Assembly (NCBI GenBank): GCA_020346245.1
Contig: CP070778.1
Coordinates: 2,473,922-2,517,848 of the forward strand
Length of the DNA: 43,927 bases
Direction of reading: 5' to 3'
Source: Flavobacteriaceae bacterium
Lineage (GTDB): Bacteria; Bacteroidota; Bacteroidia; Flavobacteriales; Flavobacteriaceae
Part shown: positions 15,416 to 24,765 of the stretch, in pieces
Layout: every line of letters starts with the position of its first letter
How positions within the stretch are numbered: the first letter of the stretch is position 1
Notes under the pieces: model-generated
Seen by the model: the letters and a program-made list of their open reading frames with translations, nothing else
Databases searched by the model: none
What the model was told of the DNA's origin: nothing
Made by a program: the position numbers and the translations under genes

Positions 15416-17943
15416 TTACCTTTAATATCTGTGCTGTTATCCATTTGCTTTTTACCCATCGATAAAATATTAGCAAATAACTTATATGCTCCAGGAACAC
15501 CGGCCGGAAGTTCCCTAAAAAAGCTAATCCCGGTATATATATAATTTCCCTCGCCATAAGGGGCAACAAGCAGCGCTCCGTCTGTTGGAGATTCTCCTTT
15601 ATCGTTCATTTGCAGTATTGGGGTAAATTTGGGATCCCATTCATCCGGGAAGTAAAGTCCCCTTTCCTGTACCCAGCCTTCAAAATCCTGATTAGTTATA
15701 CTATTTGGAAAATTAACAACGGAATGGTCACGAGCTAGAATTTTTACCTCAGAATCTTCATTGGTAATTCTATCCCTGGAAATTTTAAGAGGGTAGGGGG
15801 CCAGATCATTAAAAGCCGTATCCCATCGGCCGGACGTATTATATTGTATGATAAGATTTCCACCTTTCTCAACATATTCCAGCAAATATCGCTGTTTAAA
15901 TTTTAGCTCTTCAATTACATTATATGCCCTGATCCCGGTAACCACCGCATCATATTTATCGAGAGAACCGGCTTCTATTTCTTTAGGGTCTATACGATGA
16001 ATGGTGTAACCTATCTGCTCCAGGCTTTCAGGTACTTCATCGCCTGCACCCATTATATAACCAATATGTTCGCCTACTTTCTGAATGTCCAGTCGTACCA
16101 CTTTTGCTTCGGAAGGAAGCAGCACGGTTTGTTTGGGTATATGGTCATAGGGAATCTTTATTAACTCTTTATCCAATTCTTTACCTTCAATGTGAATAAT
16201 AGGTGTTATGAAACACAGATCTTCCTGTGAAGGTGGAGTTAATGTAAAAATAAGGGTCTTTTCATCACCCTTGTTGGCAATTTCAAATTCTATAAATTCC
16301 TCATCTACCTCCCAATTTTTATTATGCCCCAATTGTACTTTTCCTTTGAGACCGTTTTTGTGTGCTGTAATAGTTACGGGTATTTGTCTTGGGCTACCAT
16401 CGGAAAAGATTAATACCTTTTCACCAAATCTGGCAGTAGCTTCGGGAATAATCTCAAAGGGTTCATATAGCTCTCCTTTATCTGGTTTTGAAAATCTATG
16501 AACTACTGGTTTTTCAAATTTTACAGCATACCCATCAAATACCAATTCAAATACGGCATGAAATGGCCTTATGGTTTCGGGATTTCCTATTAGTTCCTGC
16601 TGATTTACTGTGTACATGCCAAGACTTCCCTTTTCCGTAAGCCAATATGGACTCGTATAGGCTTGATCTTCAGGTATTATTAGATCTATAGCAAGGTTCT
16701 TTTTTTGATTATTGGCCAAAGACAGTTTATCCTGGGCATAAGTTTCGGAAGCCAGATAAACCGAATTAAGAGAAATATTTGTATTACTTCGGTTAATGGC
16801 CTCAATATTTATCTTTACAGTACTTCCGGGAACTGCATTAGACTCGGCAGATGACGCTTCCAGATAAAGTCCGCAAACGTCCAGAATAATATCCTTGAGT
16901 TCATCTAACTTAATGCGCTTCCAGTGATCATCCTCAATATTAACAAGTAATCTATGTGCTTTAAGTAATTCCGGAAGGTGTTTTGAGGGATTTGTAAAGT
17001 CAAAATTCTCTTCTACCGCAACCAGTATTTCACCTATTGCCTCACCTCCTTTTATTCTTGACCAACTTGTATTGACCCCTTCAAAAATATTGGAATTATC
17101 AGGCATGTCACCGGACAACAATTCTATATATTCATCCTGACTGCCTCGGCTGGTCAATCGTCCAAAACCCTGACTCAAATGCTGACTGCTTGCAATAGAT
17201 GCTATTTCATTGTTAGAAAGCCCTTTCATTGGGTAATAAACACCAACATCTAAATTCATCATCCTCGATTTATCAGCCTTTTCAAAGTTTTCCGGGCTCC
17301 CGTAAAACCACCAGGATGTATTAAAGAACAATCTTTTAGGTTGCCAGATACTTACCTTACCTAATTGCTCCGGATATGCATTTGGGTCATTAACAAGATC
17401 AAAGGCCTCAAAACTTAGCATGGCCGAAGAAGTATGATGCCCATGGGTAGAACCAGGTGTTCTGTGATCAAAACGGTTTACTATTACGTCTGGTTTGAAA
17501 TTTCTGAGTATCCATACCACATCTCCCAGAACAGCTTCTTTATCCCAAATTTCCAGCGTTTCTTCCGGGTGTTTGGAATACCCAAAATCATTCGCCCTTG
17601 TGAAGAACTGCTCGCCACCATCTACGCTTCTGGCCGCTAGCAATTCCTGGGTTCTTAGAACACCAAGTAATTCTCTAAGTTCCGAACCTATAAGGTTTTG
17701 GCCTCCATCACCTCTGGTAATGGATAAATAAGCGGTTCTGGCCTTAACTTCATTGGAGAGGTAGGAGATTAATCTGGTGTTTTCATCATCCGGGTGTGCT
17801 GCAATATACATGGCAGAGCCTAGAAAATTTAGTTTTTGCAAGGAATGATAAATGTCTGAAGAGGAACTTTTTTTTGGTGCCTGCGACAGGACGGATTGTA
17901 AACCAAAAAATAACCCAAGAAGGAGAACCAGATAATTCCGCAT
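15412..17943 (-). CDS. large exported PIG-L family deacetylase with C-terminal extra domains
   Basis: An 843-residue protein with a signal peptide (cleavage near residue 20, VLSQ). Residues about 40-260 form a PIG-L/LmbE zinc deacetylase domain: the AAHPDDENTRL motif starts with His50, Pro51, Asp52 and Asp53, followed by TRGDGGQN and a RTPGSTHGHHTSSAML segment holding the third zinc ligand. The middle (about 360-600) looks like beta-sandwich modules. The end (about 625-820) resembles a glutamine-amidotransferase/ThuA-like fold (YIMGAGDEVPESL, VTGIRAYNV, EKGGNLIIQYNT). Such multi-domain PIG-L proteins next to SSS symporters occur in Bacteroidota. Its substrate, probably an N-acetylated sugar or conjugate in the periplasm, is unidentified. 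It is the first gene of a three-gene coupled operon. Confidence 0.88.
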   Translation of the reverse strand: MRNYLVLLLGLFFGLQSVLSQAPKKSSSSDIYHSLQKLNFLGSAMYIAAHPDDENTRLISYLSNEVKARTAYLSITRGDGGQNLIGSELRELLGVLRTQELLAARSVDGGEQFFTRANDFGYSKHPEETLEIWDKEAVLGDVVWILRNFKPDVIVNRFDHRTPGSTHGHHTSSAMLSFEAFDLVNDPNAYPEQLGKVSIWQPKRLFFNTSWWFYGSPENFEKADKSRMMNLDVGVYYPMKGLSNNEIASIASSQHLSQGFGRLTSRGSQDEYIELLSGDMPDNSNIFEGVNTSWSRIKGGEAIGEILVAVEENFDFTNPSKHLPELLKAHRLLVNIEDDHWKRIKLDELKDIILDVCGLYLEASSAESNAVPGSTVKINIEAINRSNTNISLNSVYLASETYAQDKLSLANNQKKNLAIDLIIPEDQAYTSPYWLTEKGSLGMYTVNQQELIGNPETIRPFHAVFELVFDGYAVKFEKPVVHRFSKPDKGELYEPFEIIPEATARFGEKVLIFSDGSPRQIPVTITAHKNGLKGKVQLGHNKNWEVDEEFIEFEIANKGDEKTLIFTLTPPSQEDLCFITPIIHIEGKELDKELIKIPYDHIPKQTVLLPSEAKVVRLDIQKVGEHIGYIMGAGDEVPESLEQIGYTIHRIDPKEIEAGSLDKYDAVVTGIRAYNVIEELKFKQRYLLEYVEKGGNLIIQYNTSGRWDTAFNDLAPYPLKISRDRITNEDSEVKILARDHSVVNFPNSITNQDFEGWVQERGLYFPDEWDPKFTPILQMNDKGESPTDGALLVAPYGEGNYIYTGISFFRELPAGVPGAYKLFANILSMGKKQMDNSTDIKGK

Positions 17944-17965
17944 AGTTTTTTTGTAAGGTGGTGGT

Positions 17966-17973
17966 CAAATATA
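17966..17973 (-). promoter_or_regulatory. candidate -7 box for the PIG-L operon
   Basis: On the minus strand this reads TATATTTG, matching TAnnTTTG, 23 bases upstream of the ATG at 17943. No clear -33 TTG is seen. Confidence 0.42.
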
Positions 17974-18051
17974 GAAAGATTAGAGGCGCTGCAGTAATAT
18001 TTAGAACTTCTTTAACAACTTATAGTATTGCATTTTCTACTGTTCTCATTT

Positions 18052-18567
18052 CTAATTTTTCTTTAAAATCAAAACCGCTCTTTGTAGCATAAGGTTGTTA
18101 GGGTAGGTAATTAATTCAGAAGCATCATTTCTCAGATGAATATGAAATGCCCTGATATCTTCAATAATGTAATTTCCTTCAAGTTCCATTTCTTTATCCA
18201 TTATTTTAATGCGATCACCTATTTTAAAAGGAAAAGAGAAGTAAAGGATAATACCTGCAGTAACATTGCTCAAAATAGACCATTGTGCAAATATGGCAAC
18301 CCCAATAACTGCAAAAACAGAGGAAAAAATAAGGCCGAGCTGCCTGAAATTAACCCCCCAAATAAGAATTATAACCACAACGCCGAGGACACTTAGTCCG
18401 AAGGAGACATATTTTATAATTAACCTTGTGCGTATTTTATTCAGGTCGCTAACACTTCCTACCTTACGAATTGTCTTGGATAAAATAAACTTTATGACCA
18501 GCAGTGTTACTATTGTGATAATTGTCGCCAAAAGCTTACTCTGGTAGTTTATAATAAAGTCTTGCAT
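18052..18567 (-). CDS. short MscS-family mechanosensitive channel protein
   Basis: A 171-residue inner-membrane protein reduced to the MscS core. It has three hydrophobic segments (about 12-30, 48-72 and 75-115), the pore-helix-like stretch VFAVIGVAIFAQWSILSNVTAGI, and the beta domain FPFKIGDRIKIMDKEMELEG with ITYPNNLMLQRAV. It lacks the C-terminal alpha/beta cytosolic vestibule of full-length MscS (about 286 residues in E. coli). Short homologues are common in flavobacteria, so this is probably not a truncation. MscS channels relieve osmotic down-shock; whether this short form conducts is unknown. It is the last gene of the DUF2520-KdsC-Maf operon, four bases after the lipoprotein gene. Confidence 0.85.
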   Translation of the reverse strand: MQDFIINYQSKLLATIITIVTLLVIKFILSKTIRKVGSVSDLNKIRTRLIIKYVSFGLSVLGVVVIILIWGVNFRQLGLIFSSVFAVIGVAIFAQWSILSNVTAGIILYFSFPFKIGDRIKIMDKEMELEGNYIIEDIRAFHIHLRNDASELITYPNNLMLQRAVLILKKN

Positions 18568-18571
18568 AGAT

Positions 18572-19528
18572 TTATAACCCTAATTGTTCTCTCAAAAATA
18601 TGTCTTTATTCGCATTTTTACGCCAATATGGCGTTTTTAGAGTGTTAATTTTGGTTGCTTTGGAAGTAAGCATTTTGGCATTTGCTCCATACCCGCTTTT
18701 AAATTGATCCGTCCAACTTTCTACGGTATAAGGAAAAGCCGTGCTGAAGTTTATGGTCAGCGTCCGATCTAATTCCGGATAGGTTATAGCATAAGAACTA
18801 ATTCCACCTTTCTCCATAACAGAAGCGATGGCTTTATAGGGTTCAATTTTCTTATGCGCTACCCTAAAATATTCTAGGGAAGGTATGATTTCAAGTTCTC
18901 CGAGAGGAAGCCCGCCTGGATTAATTCGTAATTTGTTCCACAACTCGTTTTCTAAAATGTTTTTTTCCAATTTGAATTCCTGATCAGCCTCACCTTCAAA
19001 ATAGGAGTGTGATTCGTACTCAAAAACCTTTCTATTATTCAATTGCGAATAAACATGCCCGCACCATTCCTGGATAGATGAGGATATCTTTATTGCATGT
19101 TGATTGTCTTTAACGGGATAAAAAGAACTACTCATTATAGAATAAGGGTAAACACCTGTGAAGTATTTTTTGGTGCTGTTTAATTTAAGAACCGGAACAT
19201 TACCAGGTGTATTTCTATCTGCCTTAACCTGTTCATCTGCCAGGAATGGTTCCGTAACAAATATTAAAACTGCATGTCCTTCTCTTAATTCCCCATACCT
19301 GGCCTGTTCTAGTTTATAGGAGGTGATTTCTGCTTCTCCCGCGTACCAATATTCTTTAAACTCTAATGAAAGAGGAGTTGGTTTTGCGTCTTCTGTATTA
19401 TTTTTGAGGCTTTCAGCATCAATAGCTGCATTCACTTCTGAGCTGGCTTTTAATTCACAGGCAATTAAGATGAATGCTGCAGATAGGATAAAAAAAGCAA
19501 AAAGCACTTTATTGAAAAGTAGTCTCAT
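18572..19528 (-). CDS. predicted lipoprotein of unknown function (next to maf)
   Basis: A 318-residue protein if started at the ATG at 19528; a TTG ten codons upstream is less likely. The N-terminus is a lipoprotein signal: FNKVLFAFFILSAAFILIAC with the lipobox Cys, then an acidic linker. The mature region has no motif I can name. It shows EYWYAGEAEITSYKLEQARYG near the start, a single EWCGHVYSQL segment in the middle, and an Arg- and Lys-rich end. Homologues may carry the name 'septum formation inhibitor Maf' in some databases. The sequence shows no Maf motif, so any such name probably came from the adjacent true maf. It follows maf by 33 bases in the same operon. Confidence 0.78.
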   Translation of the reverse strand: MRLLFNKVLFAFFILSAAFILIACELKASSEVNAAIDAESLKNNTEDAKPTPLSLEFKEYWYAGEAEITSYKLEQARYGELREGHAVLIFVTEPFLADEQVKADRNTPGNVPVLKLNSTKKYFTGVYPYSIMSSSFYPVKDNQHAIKISSSIQEWCGHVYSQLNNRKVFEYESHSYFEGEADQEFKLEKNILENELWNKLRINPGGLPLGELEIIPSLEYFRVAHKKIEPYKAIASVMEKGGISSYAITYPELDRTLTINFSTAFPYTVESWTDQFKSGYGANAKMLTSKATKINTLKTPYWRKNANKDIFLREQLGL

Positions 19529-19561
19529 AGTTATTTGTTTTTGCTCAAAACTACTCAAAAA

Positions 19562-20152
19562 CTACTGATTCGCTATAAGCATTAACGTTTTATAAACTAA
19601 TTGAGTAGGTAGTCCTACAACATTGGTATATGAACCCCTAATTTCCTCAATACCAATTAACCCTATCCAGTCCTGTATGCCATATCCCCCGGCTTTGTCA
19701 AAGGGTTTAGATTCCTTTATATAATGCCGAATCTCACCATTAGTCAAATCGCTGAATTTTACTTGTGTAGTACTGTTGACGATTCTCTGATTGTTGATAC
19801 GGGTGAAACAAACCGATGTAATGACTTCATGCCAGCCACCAGACAAGGATCTTAACATTAAAAAGGCCTGTTCATCATCTTCCGGTTTTCCTAAAAATGT
19901 ATCCTTATGCCATACAATGGTATCTGAAGTGATTAACAGGTCATTTGCCTTAAGCTCTCCCAGAAAGGGGCCTGCTTTAAGTTTGGACAGGAAATCGGCA
20001 ATTTCAACCCCCATTAAATGCTCCGGATAAATTTCTTCAACAGGATTCAGGCGAACCTCATATTCCAGGCCAAGATTTTTAAAGAATTCCTGCCTCCGAG
20101 GAGAAGAGGAAGCAAGTATAATATGGAATTTCTTTACCTTTTCAGTTAGCAT
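19562..20152 (-). CDS. maf: Maf family nucleotide pyrophosphatase
   Basis: A 196-residue cytosolic Maf/YhdE-type protein, a house-cleaning enzyme that hydrolyses non-canonical nucleoside triphosphates, and formerly called a septum formation inhibitor. The diagnostic ILASSSPRRQEFFKNLG segment is at the start, followed by LITSDTIVWHKD with the conserved Asp and a late KAGGYGIQDW motif. I use the ATG at 20152, four bases after the kdsC stop; the GTG seven codons upstream overlaps kdsC and adds residues before the conserved start. It is third in the DUF2520-KdsC-Maf-lipoprotein-MscS operon. Confidence 0.92.
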   Translation of the reverse strand: MLTEKVKKFHIILASSSPRRQEFFKNLGLEYEVRLNPVEEIYPEHLMGVEIADFLSKLKAGPFLGELKANDLLITSDTIVWHKDTFLGKPEDDEQAFLMLRSLSGGWHEVITSVCFTRINNQRIVNSTTQVKFSDLTNGEIRHYIKESKPFDKAGGYGIQDWIGLIGIEEIRGSYTNVVGLPTQLVYKTLMLIANQ

Positions 20153-20156
20153 GACA

Positions 20157-20684
20157 TTAATCGTTGGCTGCACTGAAATTAGTATGCCAATCTCCCCGCA
20201 CTTTCAGGACCTGCTCGATGACATCTCTTACACATTCATCGCCGCTATATCTGTGTGATATGTAATCACATACCTCTTTTACTTCCTGTACTGCATCCTG
20301 CGGGCACGAAGCAATTGCCGCTAGTTTCATAGCCGGAATATCCGGAAGATCATCCCCCATATAAAGTACATTTACAGGATCTATCTTGTATTTAGACAAA
20401 TACTCCTTTAAAGGTGCTTCCTTCATGGATGCCCCCAGGTAAACATCTGTGACGCCTAGCCCTTTTAATCTTATGCTCACACCTTCATTTGTGCCCCCCG
20501 AGATTATGCAGACATTGTACCCTTTTTGAAGCGCCGTTTTCAAGGCATATCCATCTTTTACACTCATTTTTCGGAGTAGTTCACCCTTTGAAGTAATAAG
20601 GACATTGCCATCTGTAAATACACCATCTACATCAAAGACAAATGTTGTGATATCCTTTAATAATTCTTTATAGTTTTTTCTCAT
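20157..20684 (-). CDS. kdsC: HAD-IIIA phosphatase, KDO 8-phosphate phosphatase-like (KdsC/YrbI)
   Basis: A 175-residue HAD superfamily phosphatase of the YrbI/KdsC subfamily. In LPS biosynthesis KdsC removes phosphate from 3-deoxy-D-manno-octulosonate 8-phosphate. Motif I is FDVDGVFTDG with the nucleophile and acid/base Asp residues, motif II is IISGGTN, the Lys of motif III lies in the SMKEAPLKEYL region, and motif IV is MGDDLPDIPAM. The length is typical, with no cap domain. Some YrbI homologues act on other sugar phosphates, so the KDO role is a family-level call. Its start overlaps the 3' end of the DUF2520 gene by 17 bases. Confidence 0.88.
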   Translation of the reverse strand: MRKNYKELLKDITTFVFDVDGVFTDGNVLITSKGELLRKMSVKDGYALKTALQKGYNVCIISGGTNEGVSIRLKGLGVTDVYLGASMKEAPLKEYLSKYKIDPVNVLYMGDDLPDIPAMKLAAIASCPQDAVQEVKEVCDYISHRYSGDECVRDVIEQVLKVRGDWHTNFSAAND

Positions 20685-21432
20685 GCGTTTTTTGGATTGA
20701 ATTACTTAGTACAGAATAAATTTCCCTGTATCCCTCGTTATTTAAAAGTTCTAAATGTTTTTTCATTGTGAGTTTGTCATTCCGCACGGCAGGTCCTGTC
20801 TGAGCATTTACGACGGGCATTTGAGTCGCTTTTTTAGCCGTCTCTAAAATTAATTGATTCAGAATAGTAAATGGTACCCCTGTTTCATTACAAAGCTCAT
20901 TTCCAATATGATATAAATGATTTGTAAAATTATTTACAAATACGGCAGCCAGATGCACTAATTTTCGCTGTTCAGATGTTATTATTTGTACCTGAGCAGA
21001 AATAGTATTAGCAAGTTCTCTCAGTATGTCATAGTCTTCAATTTTTTCAGCCTCAATACAAATTGGAACTTCAGTTAAGTCAATTTTACGCTCTTTACTG
21101 ATAGTCTGTAATGGATAAAAAACACCTCTTCTTACTGATTCCGGAAGTATAGATAAGGGCATTGACCCTGAAGTGTGCACAACAAGTCCTGGTTTATTCT
21201 TAAAGTATTGTGATACAGTAGCTATAGAGTCATCATTTACAGCAATGATATAAATATCAGCATTTAATAAGTATTTATAGTCTGTTGCCGTTTTTGGACA
21301 ATTTTTAAAGGGAGATAATTTCTTCTTATTGCGCCCTATGACCTGAATTATTTTTAACCCTTTTGTATTGCTCATAGCTGCATAAAACTGCTGTGCAACA
21401 TTTCCCGTGCCAATAAGTACTATCGAAAGCAT
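20668..21432 (-). CDS. Rossmann-like and DUF2520 domain protein
   Basis: A 254-residue protein of two domains. Residues 1-110 form an NAD(P)-type Rossmann fold (LSIVLIGTGNVAQQFYAAM, then ADIYIIAVNDDSI and VVHTSGSMPLSIL). Residues about 120-254 form the helical DUF2520 domain, with HLAAVFVNNFTNHLYHIG and a late TGPAVRNDKLTMKKHL. The layout resembles ketopantoate- and pyrroline-5-carboxylate-reductase-like enzymes, but no substrate has been assigned. The ATG at 21432 is preferred over the TTG two codons upstream. It heads a minus-strand operon with kdsC and maf, and shares a divergent gap with ccsBA. Confidence 0.88.
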   Translation of the reverse strand: MLSIVLIGTGNVAQQFYAAMSNTKGLKIIQVIGRNKKKLSPFKNCPKTATDYKYLLNADIYIIAVNDDSIATVSQYFKNKPGLVVHTSGSMPLSILPESVRRGVFYPLQTISKERKIDLTEVPICIEAEKIEDYDILRELANTISAQVQIITSEQRKLVHLAAVFVNNFTNHLYHIGNELCNETGVPFTILNQLILETAKKATQMPVVNAQTGPAVRNDKLTMKKHLELLNNEGYREIYSVLSNSIQKTHEKKL

Positions 21433-21435
21433 GTT

Positions 21436-21443
21436 CAAAAGTA
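21436..21443 (-). promoter_or_regulatory. weak candidate -7 box abutting the DUF2520 start
   Basis: On the minus strand this reads TACTTTTG, only four bases before the ATG at 21432. If used, the mRNA would be leaderless or start inside the gene, so this is a weak candidate. Confidence 0.22.
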
Positions 21444-21535
21444 CAATATTTATAAGGTTAAGCTCACTTTAAAAATTAACAATATTGATTGACTTTTTAA
21501 GACTGCAAGTACGATTTTAAATCATAAAAAGGCCT

Positions 21536-21543
21536 TACTTTTG
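21536..21543 (+). promoter_or_regulatory. candidate -7 box for ccsBA
   Basis: TACTTTTG matches TAnnTTTG, 28 bases upstream of the ATG at 21572. There is no TTG at normal -33 spacing. It lies in the divergent gap with the DUF2520 gene. Confidence 0.4.
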
Positions 21544-21571
21544 CTTCCGGCATTTAAATTTAACTCATGGC

Positions 21572-24500
21572 ATGAAAGAGATGTTAAAAAAATTTTTCTT
21601 TTCTACGCGTTTAATGGCGGTTCTTTTTATTGTTTTTGCTACAGCCATGGCCTTTGGAACATTTATAGAGAGTTGGTATAGCACGGAAACTGCAAGAATC
21701 TGGATTTACAATGCTACCTGGTTTGAGTTGATCATGGTTTTTTTTGTAATCAATTTTGTGGGCAATATTTATCGTTATCGTTTACTGCGAAAGGAAAAAT
21801 GGCCGGTTCTGACCCTGCACATCTCGTGGATCTTAATTATTGTGGGTGCCTTTGTTACAAGATATATAAGTTTTGAGGGGATGATGCCTATTAGGGAAGG
21901 GCAAACAGAAAATGTTTTTTATTCAGACAAAACCTTTCTTACTGTATTTATTGATGGCGAAATTGATGGGGAACCTAAACGAAAGATTCTGGAAGATGAC
22001 CTTATCGTAACTCCCGAAGCTATTAAATCTAACTTGCCCTGGACCTCAGATTTTAACGGGCAAGAAGTTACTGTTGCCTATGATGGTTTTATTAAAGGGG
22101 CCAGGAAGGCTTTAATTCCGGATAATAGCGGAAGCTATTACCTAAAAATTGTAGAAGCGGGAGATGGCAACAGGCACGAACATTATCTCGAAAGTGGGAA
22201 AATAGCAAATATCCACAACATACTATTTTCATTGAACAGGGAAACTGAGGGCGCTGTAAACATTATTGCCACTGACAGTGTATATCAAATTAAATCGCCT
22301 TTCGAAGGGAGTTTTATGAGAATGGCAGATCAGTTTGAGGGTATGGTCTTTAAAGACAGTTTGCAGCAGCTTCAATTACGATCGCTTTACAATTTGGGGG
22401 CGATGCAATTTGTACTACCCGAACCACTTGTTCAGGGTTCATATGGGGTTGTAGCTGTGCCCGAAAATGAAATTACCCAGACTACACAGGACGCTCTGGT
22501 TCTTAAAATCAGTAGTAATGGTGAAACGGTTACCACAAAAGTTTTAGGCGGTAAGGGATTCAGTAATTACTCGGATAAAATCAATGTTGGGGGGCTCGAT
22601 TTTAGCCTTCGCTACGGTTCAAAAGTTTATAAATTACCTTTTTCAATTAAGTTAAACGACTTTATAGCTGAAAAATATCCCGGAACCGAAAAAAGCTATG
22701 CTTCCTTTATGAGTAAAGTCACCGTGGAGGACGAAAGGCCATTTGATTACGATATTTTTATGAATAATATTCTTGATCATAAAGGATATCGGTTTTTCCA
22801 GGCAAGTTTTGACCCGGATGAACGGGGAACGGTTCTTTCAGTGAATCATGATTTTTGGGGTACCTGGATAACCTATGCAGGTTACTTTCTCTTGTATATT
22901 GGTTTAATGGGGATAATGTTCTTTGGCAAAACCAGATTTAAGGAATTGACACGGTCCCTTGATAAATTAAAGAAGCAAAAGGTAATGACTTCTGTAGTCT
23001 TGCTTTTTGGGATTTTAAGCTTAAATGCCCAGGATGGAACTCATACCCACCAGAATAGTCCCAGTGAGCAACAACTCGATTCGCTTTTGAAGACATCAAC
23101 GGTCTCCAGGGAACATGCGGCAAAATTTGGAGAACTGGTAATTCAGGATGCCGGGGGTCGTATGAAGCCCTTAAATACATTTTCTTCTGAGTTGCTTAGA
23201 AAATTAAGTTTTAAGGAGAACTATAAGGATTTAAACGCCGATCAGGTATTTTTATCCATGATGTTAAATCCGGCCCTCTGGTACAATGCAGAATTTATAG
23301 CGCTCGACAAAAAAGGGCAAAATGATAGCCTAAGGAATATAATAGCTGTAGACGGGTCACAGCGCTATGTTAGGGCAACTGATTTTTTTGACTCCAAAGG
23401 GGCTTATAAATTAGCTCCGTATCTACAGGATGCATATGCTACAAGTACCCCAAACAAATTTCAACAGGATTATAAGGATGTTGATTTACGCCTTGGTCTT
23501 TTAAACAGGGCACTTAGTGGGGAAATCATCAAAATATTCCCTTTATTAAATGACGAGAACAACAAATGGGTCTCAGCAGTGGAATATAGGTCGGGTCAGT
23601 ACACAGTATCGGACTCATTATACGCAAATTTCATTAAAAACGCGGTTCCATATTATTTACATTCCCTGCAGTGGGCAATTGCAAATGATGACTATTCTGA
23701 AGCAGATAAACTATTAGCTGCATTTCATCAGAATCAGGAAAACCATGGCAAAGAAGTGCTTCCTGCAAAGAACAGGGTAAAGGCAGAAATTATTTATAAC
23801 AAGCTCGATATTTTTAATCGGCTTTATAAATACTACGCACTCGTAGGGATTCTTATGTTTTTTGTACTTGTTTTTGCAATTTTTAAGGAAAGAAGGATAT
23901 GGAGAATTGCTACCTACTTTTTTAAAGGAATAATCTTTATATTTTTTATATGGCATACCTCCGGATTAATCTTACGCTGGTATATTTCCGGACACGCTCC
24001 CTGGAGTGATGCCTATGAGAGTATCCTTTATGTATCGTGGGCTACAATGGGAATGGGTTTGCTTTTAGGAAGAAAGAGCAATATGACCATTGCAGCTTCG
24101 GCCTTTGTTACTGCCATGTTATTATGGATTGCACATCAAAGCTGGGTAGATCCCTCCATAGCAAATTTAGTCCCGGTTTTAGACAGTTATTGGTTGATGA
24201 TCCACGTTGCGGTAATTGTAGGCAGTTACGGACCACTCACTGTGGGGATGATTCTTGGCCTTGTTTCACTTTTGTTAATTACCCTTACCAACTCCGGGAA
24301 CAAGGAGCGAATGGAATTAAACCTCAAAGAACTCACAATAATTAATGAACTAGCTGTCACCGTAGGACTCATTATGCTTACCATAGGCAATTTCCTTGGC
24401 GGGCAATGGGCAAATGAAAGCTGGGGGCGTTATTGGGGCTGGGATCCCAAAGAAACATGGGCCCTTATTTCAATTATGGTTTATGCCTTCGTAATACATA

Positions 24501-24733
24501 CCAGGTTGGTACCGGGCTTACGGGGCAGATGGACCTTTAATTTTCTGACTGTCCTGGCTTTTGGAAGTATTATGATGACCTATTTCGGGGTAAATTTCTA
24601 TTTGGTTGGCTTGCATAGTTATGCCAGTGGGGCTCAGGTAATAACACCTACTTTTGTTTGGTACACATTATTTGGAGTTTTACTCCTTGGAGGTATCAGT
24701 TATTGGCGCTATAAATTGAATTACGTTAAATAA
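21572..24733 (+). CDS. ccsBA: fused cytochrome c biogenesis protein CcsB-CcsA (System II)
   Basis: A 1053-residue inner-membrane protein combining ResB/CcsB (N-terminal, about 1-470) with CcsA (about 750-1053). System II moves haem outward and ligates it to apocytochrome CXXCH motifs. The first four ResB-type helices begin with FFFSTRLMAVLFIVFATAMA. A large periplasmic section (about 500-745) lies between the two halves, preceded by a signal-like helix near residue 470. The CcsA WWD haem-binding motif is WGRYWGWDPKETWAL (951-965). Flanking histidines are seen in ISGHAPWSDAYES (about 807) and VGLHSYASG near the end, with helix histidines in HISWILIIVG and MIHVAVIVG. Its natural substrates would include the octaheme cytochrome at 38176. 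Confidence 0.93.
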   Translation: MKEMLKKFFFSTRLMAVLFIVFATAMAFGTFIESWYSTETARIWIYNATWFELIMVFFVINFVGNIYRYRLLRKEKWPVLTLHISWILIIVGAFVTRYISFEGMMPIREGQTENVFYSDKTFLTVFIDGEIDGEPKRKILEDDLIVTPEAIKSNLPWTSDFNGQEVTVAYDGFIKGARKALIPDNSGSYYLKIVEAGDGNRHEHYLESGKIANIHNILFSLNRETEGAVNIIATDSVYQIKSPFEGSFMRMADQFEGMVFKDSLQQLQLRSLYNLGAMQFVLPEPLVQGSYGVVAVPENEITQTTQDALVLKISSNGETVTTKVLGGKGFSNYSDKINVGGLDFSLRYGSKVYKLPFSIKLNDFIAEKYPGTEKSYASFMSKVTVEDERPFDYDIFMNNILDHKGYRFFQASFDPDERGTVLSVNHDFWGTWITYAGYFLLYIGLMGIMFFGKTRFKELTRSLDKLKKQKVMTSVVLLFGILSLNAQDGTHTHQNSPSEQQLDSLLKTSTVSREHAAKFGELVIQDAGGRMKPLNTFSSELLRKLSFKENYKDLNADQVFLSMMLNPALWYNAEFIALDKKGQNDSLRNIIAVDGSQRYVRATDFFDSKGAYKLAPYLQDAYATSTPNKFQQDYKDVDLRLGLLNRALSGEIIKIFPLLNDENNKWVSAVEYRSGQYTVSDSLYANFIKNAVPYYLHSLQWAIANDDYSEADKLLAAFHQNQENHGKEVLPAKNRVKAEIIYNKLDIFNRLYKYYALVGILMFFVLVFAIFKERRIWRIATYFFKGIIFIFFIWHTSGLILRWYISGHAPWSDAYESILYVSWATMGMGLLLGRKSNMTIAASAFVTAMLLWIAHQSWVDPSIANLVPVLDSYWLMIHVAVIVGSYGPLTVGMILGLVSLLLITLTNSGNKERMELNLKELTIINELAVTVGLIMLTIGNFLGGQWANESWGRYWGWDPKETWALISIMVYAFVIHTRLVPGLRGRWTFNFLTVLAFGSIMMTYFGVNFYLVGLHSYASGAQVITPTFVWYTLFGVLLLGGISYWRYKLNYVK

Positions 24734-24765
24734 CTTTTATATCATACCATGAATTCCTTTCAATA

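Noticed and set aside
15297..15569. 90-codon minus-strand ORF across the PIG-L/symporter junction
   Set aside because: It is in a different frame from the PIG-L end and lacks the membrane-helix pattern; the 34-codon ORF with exact junctions is the better candidate.
17434..17731. Plus-strand ORFs inside the PIG-L gene
   Set aside because: They lie opposite the conserved zinc-site region of the PIG-L protein and have no protein-like composition.
21437..21571. Divergent gap before ccsBA as a site for a longer regulatory RNA
   Set aside because: I found no convincing stem or palindrome, only the candidate -7 boxes.
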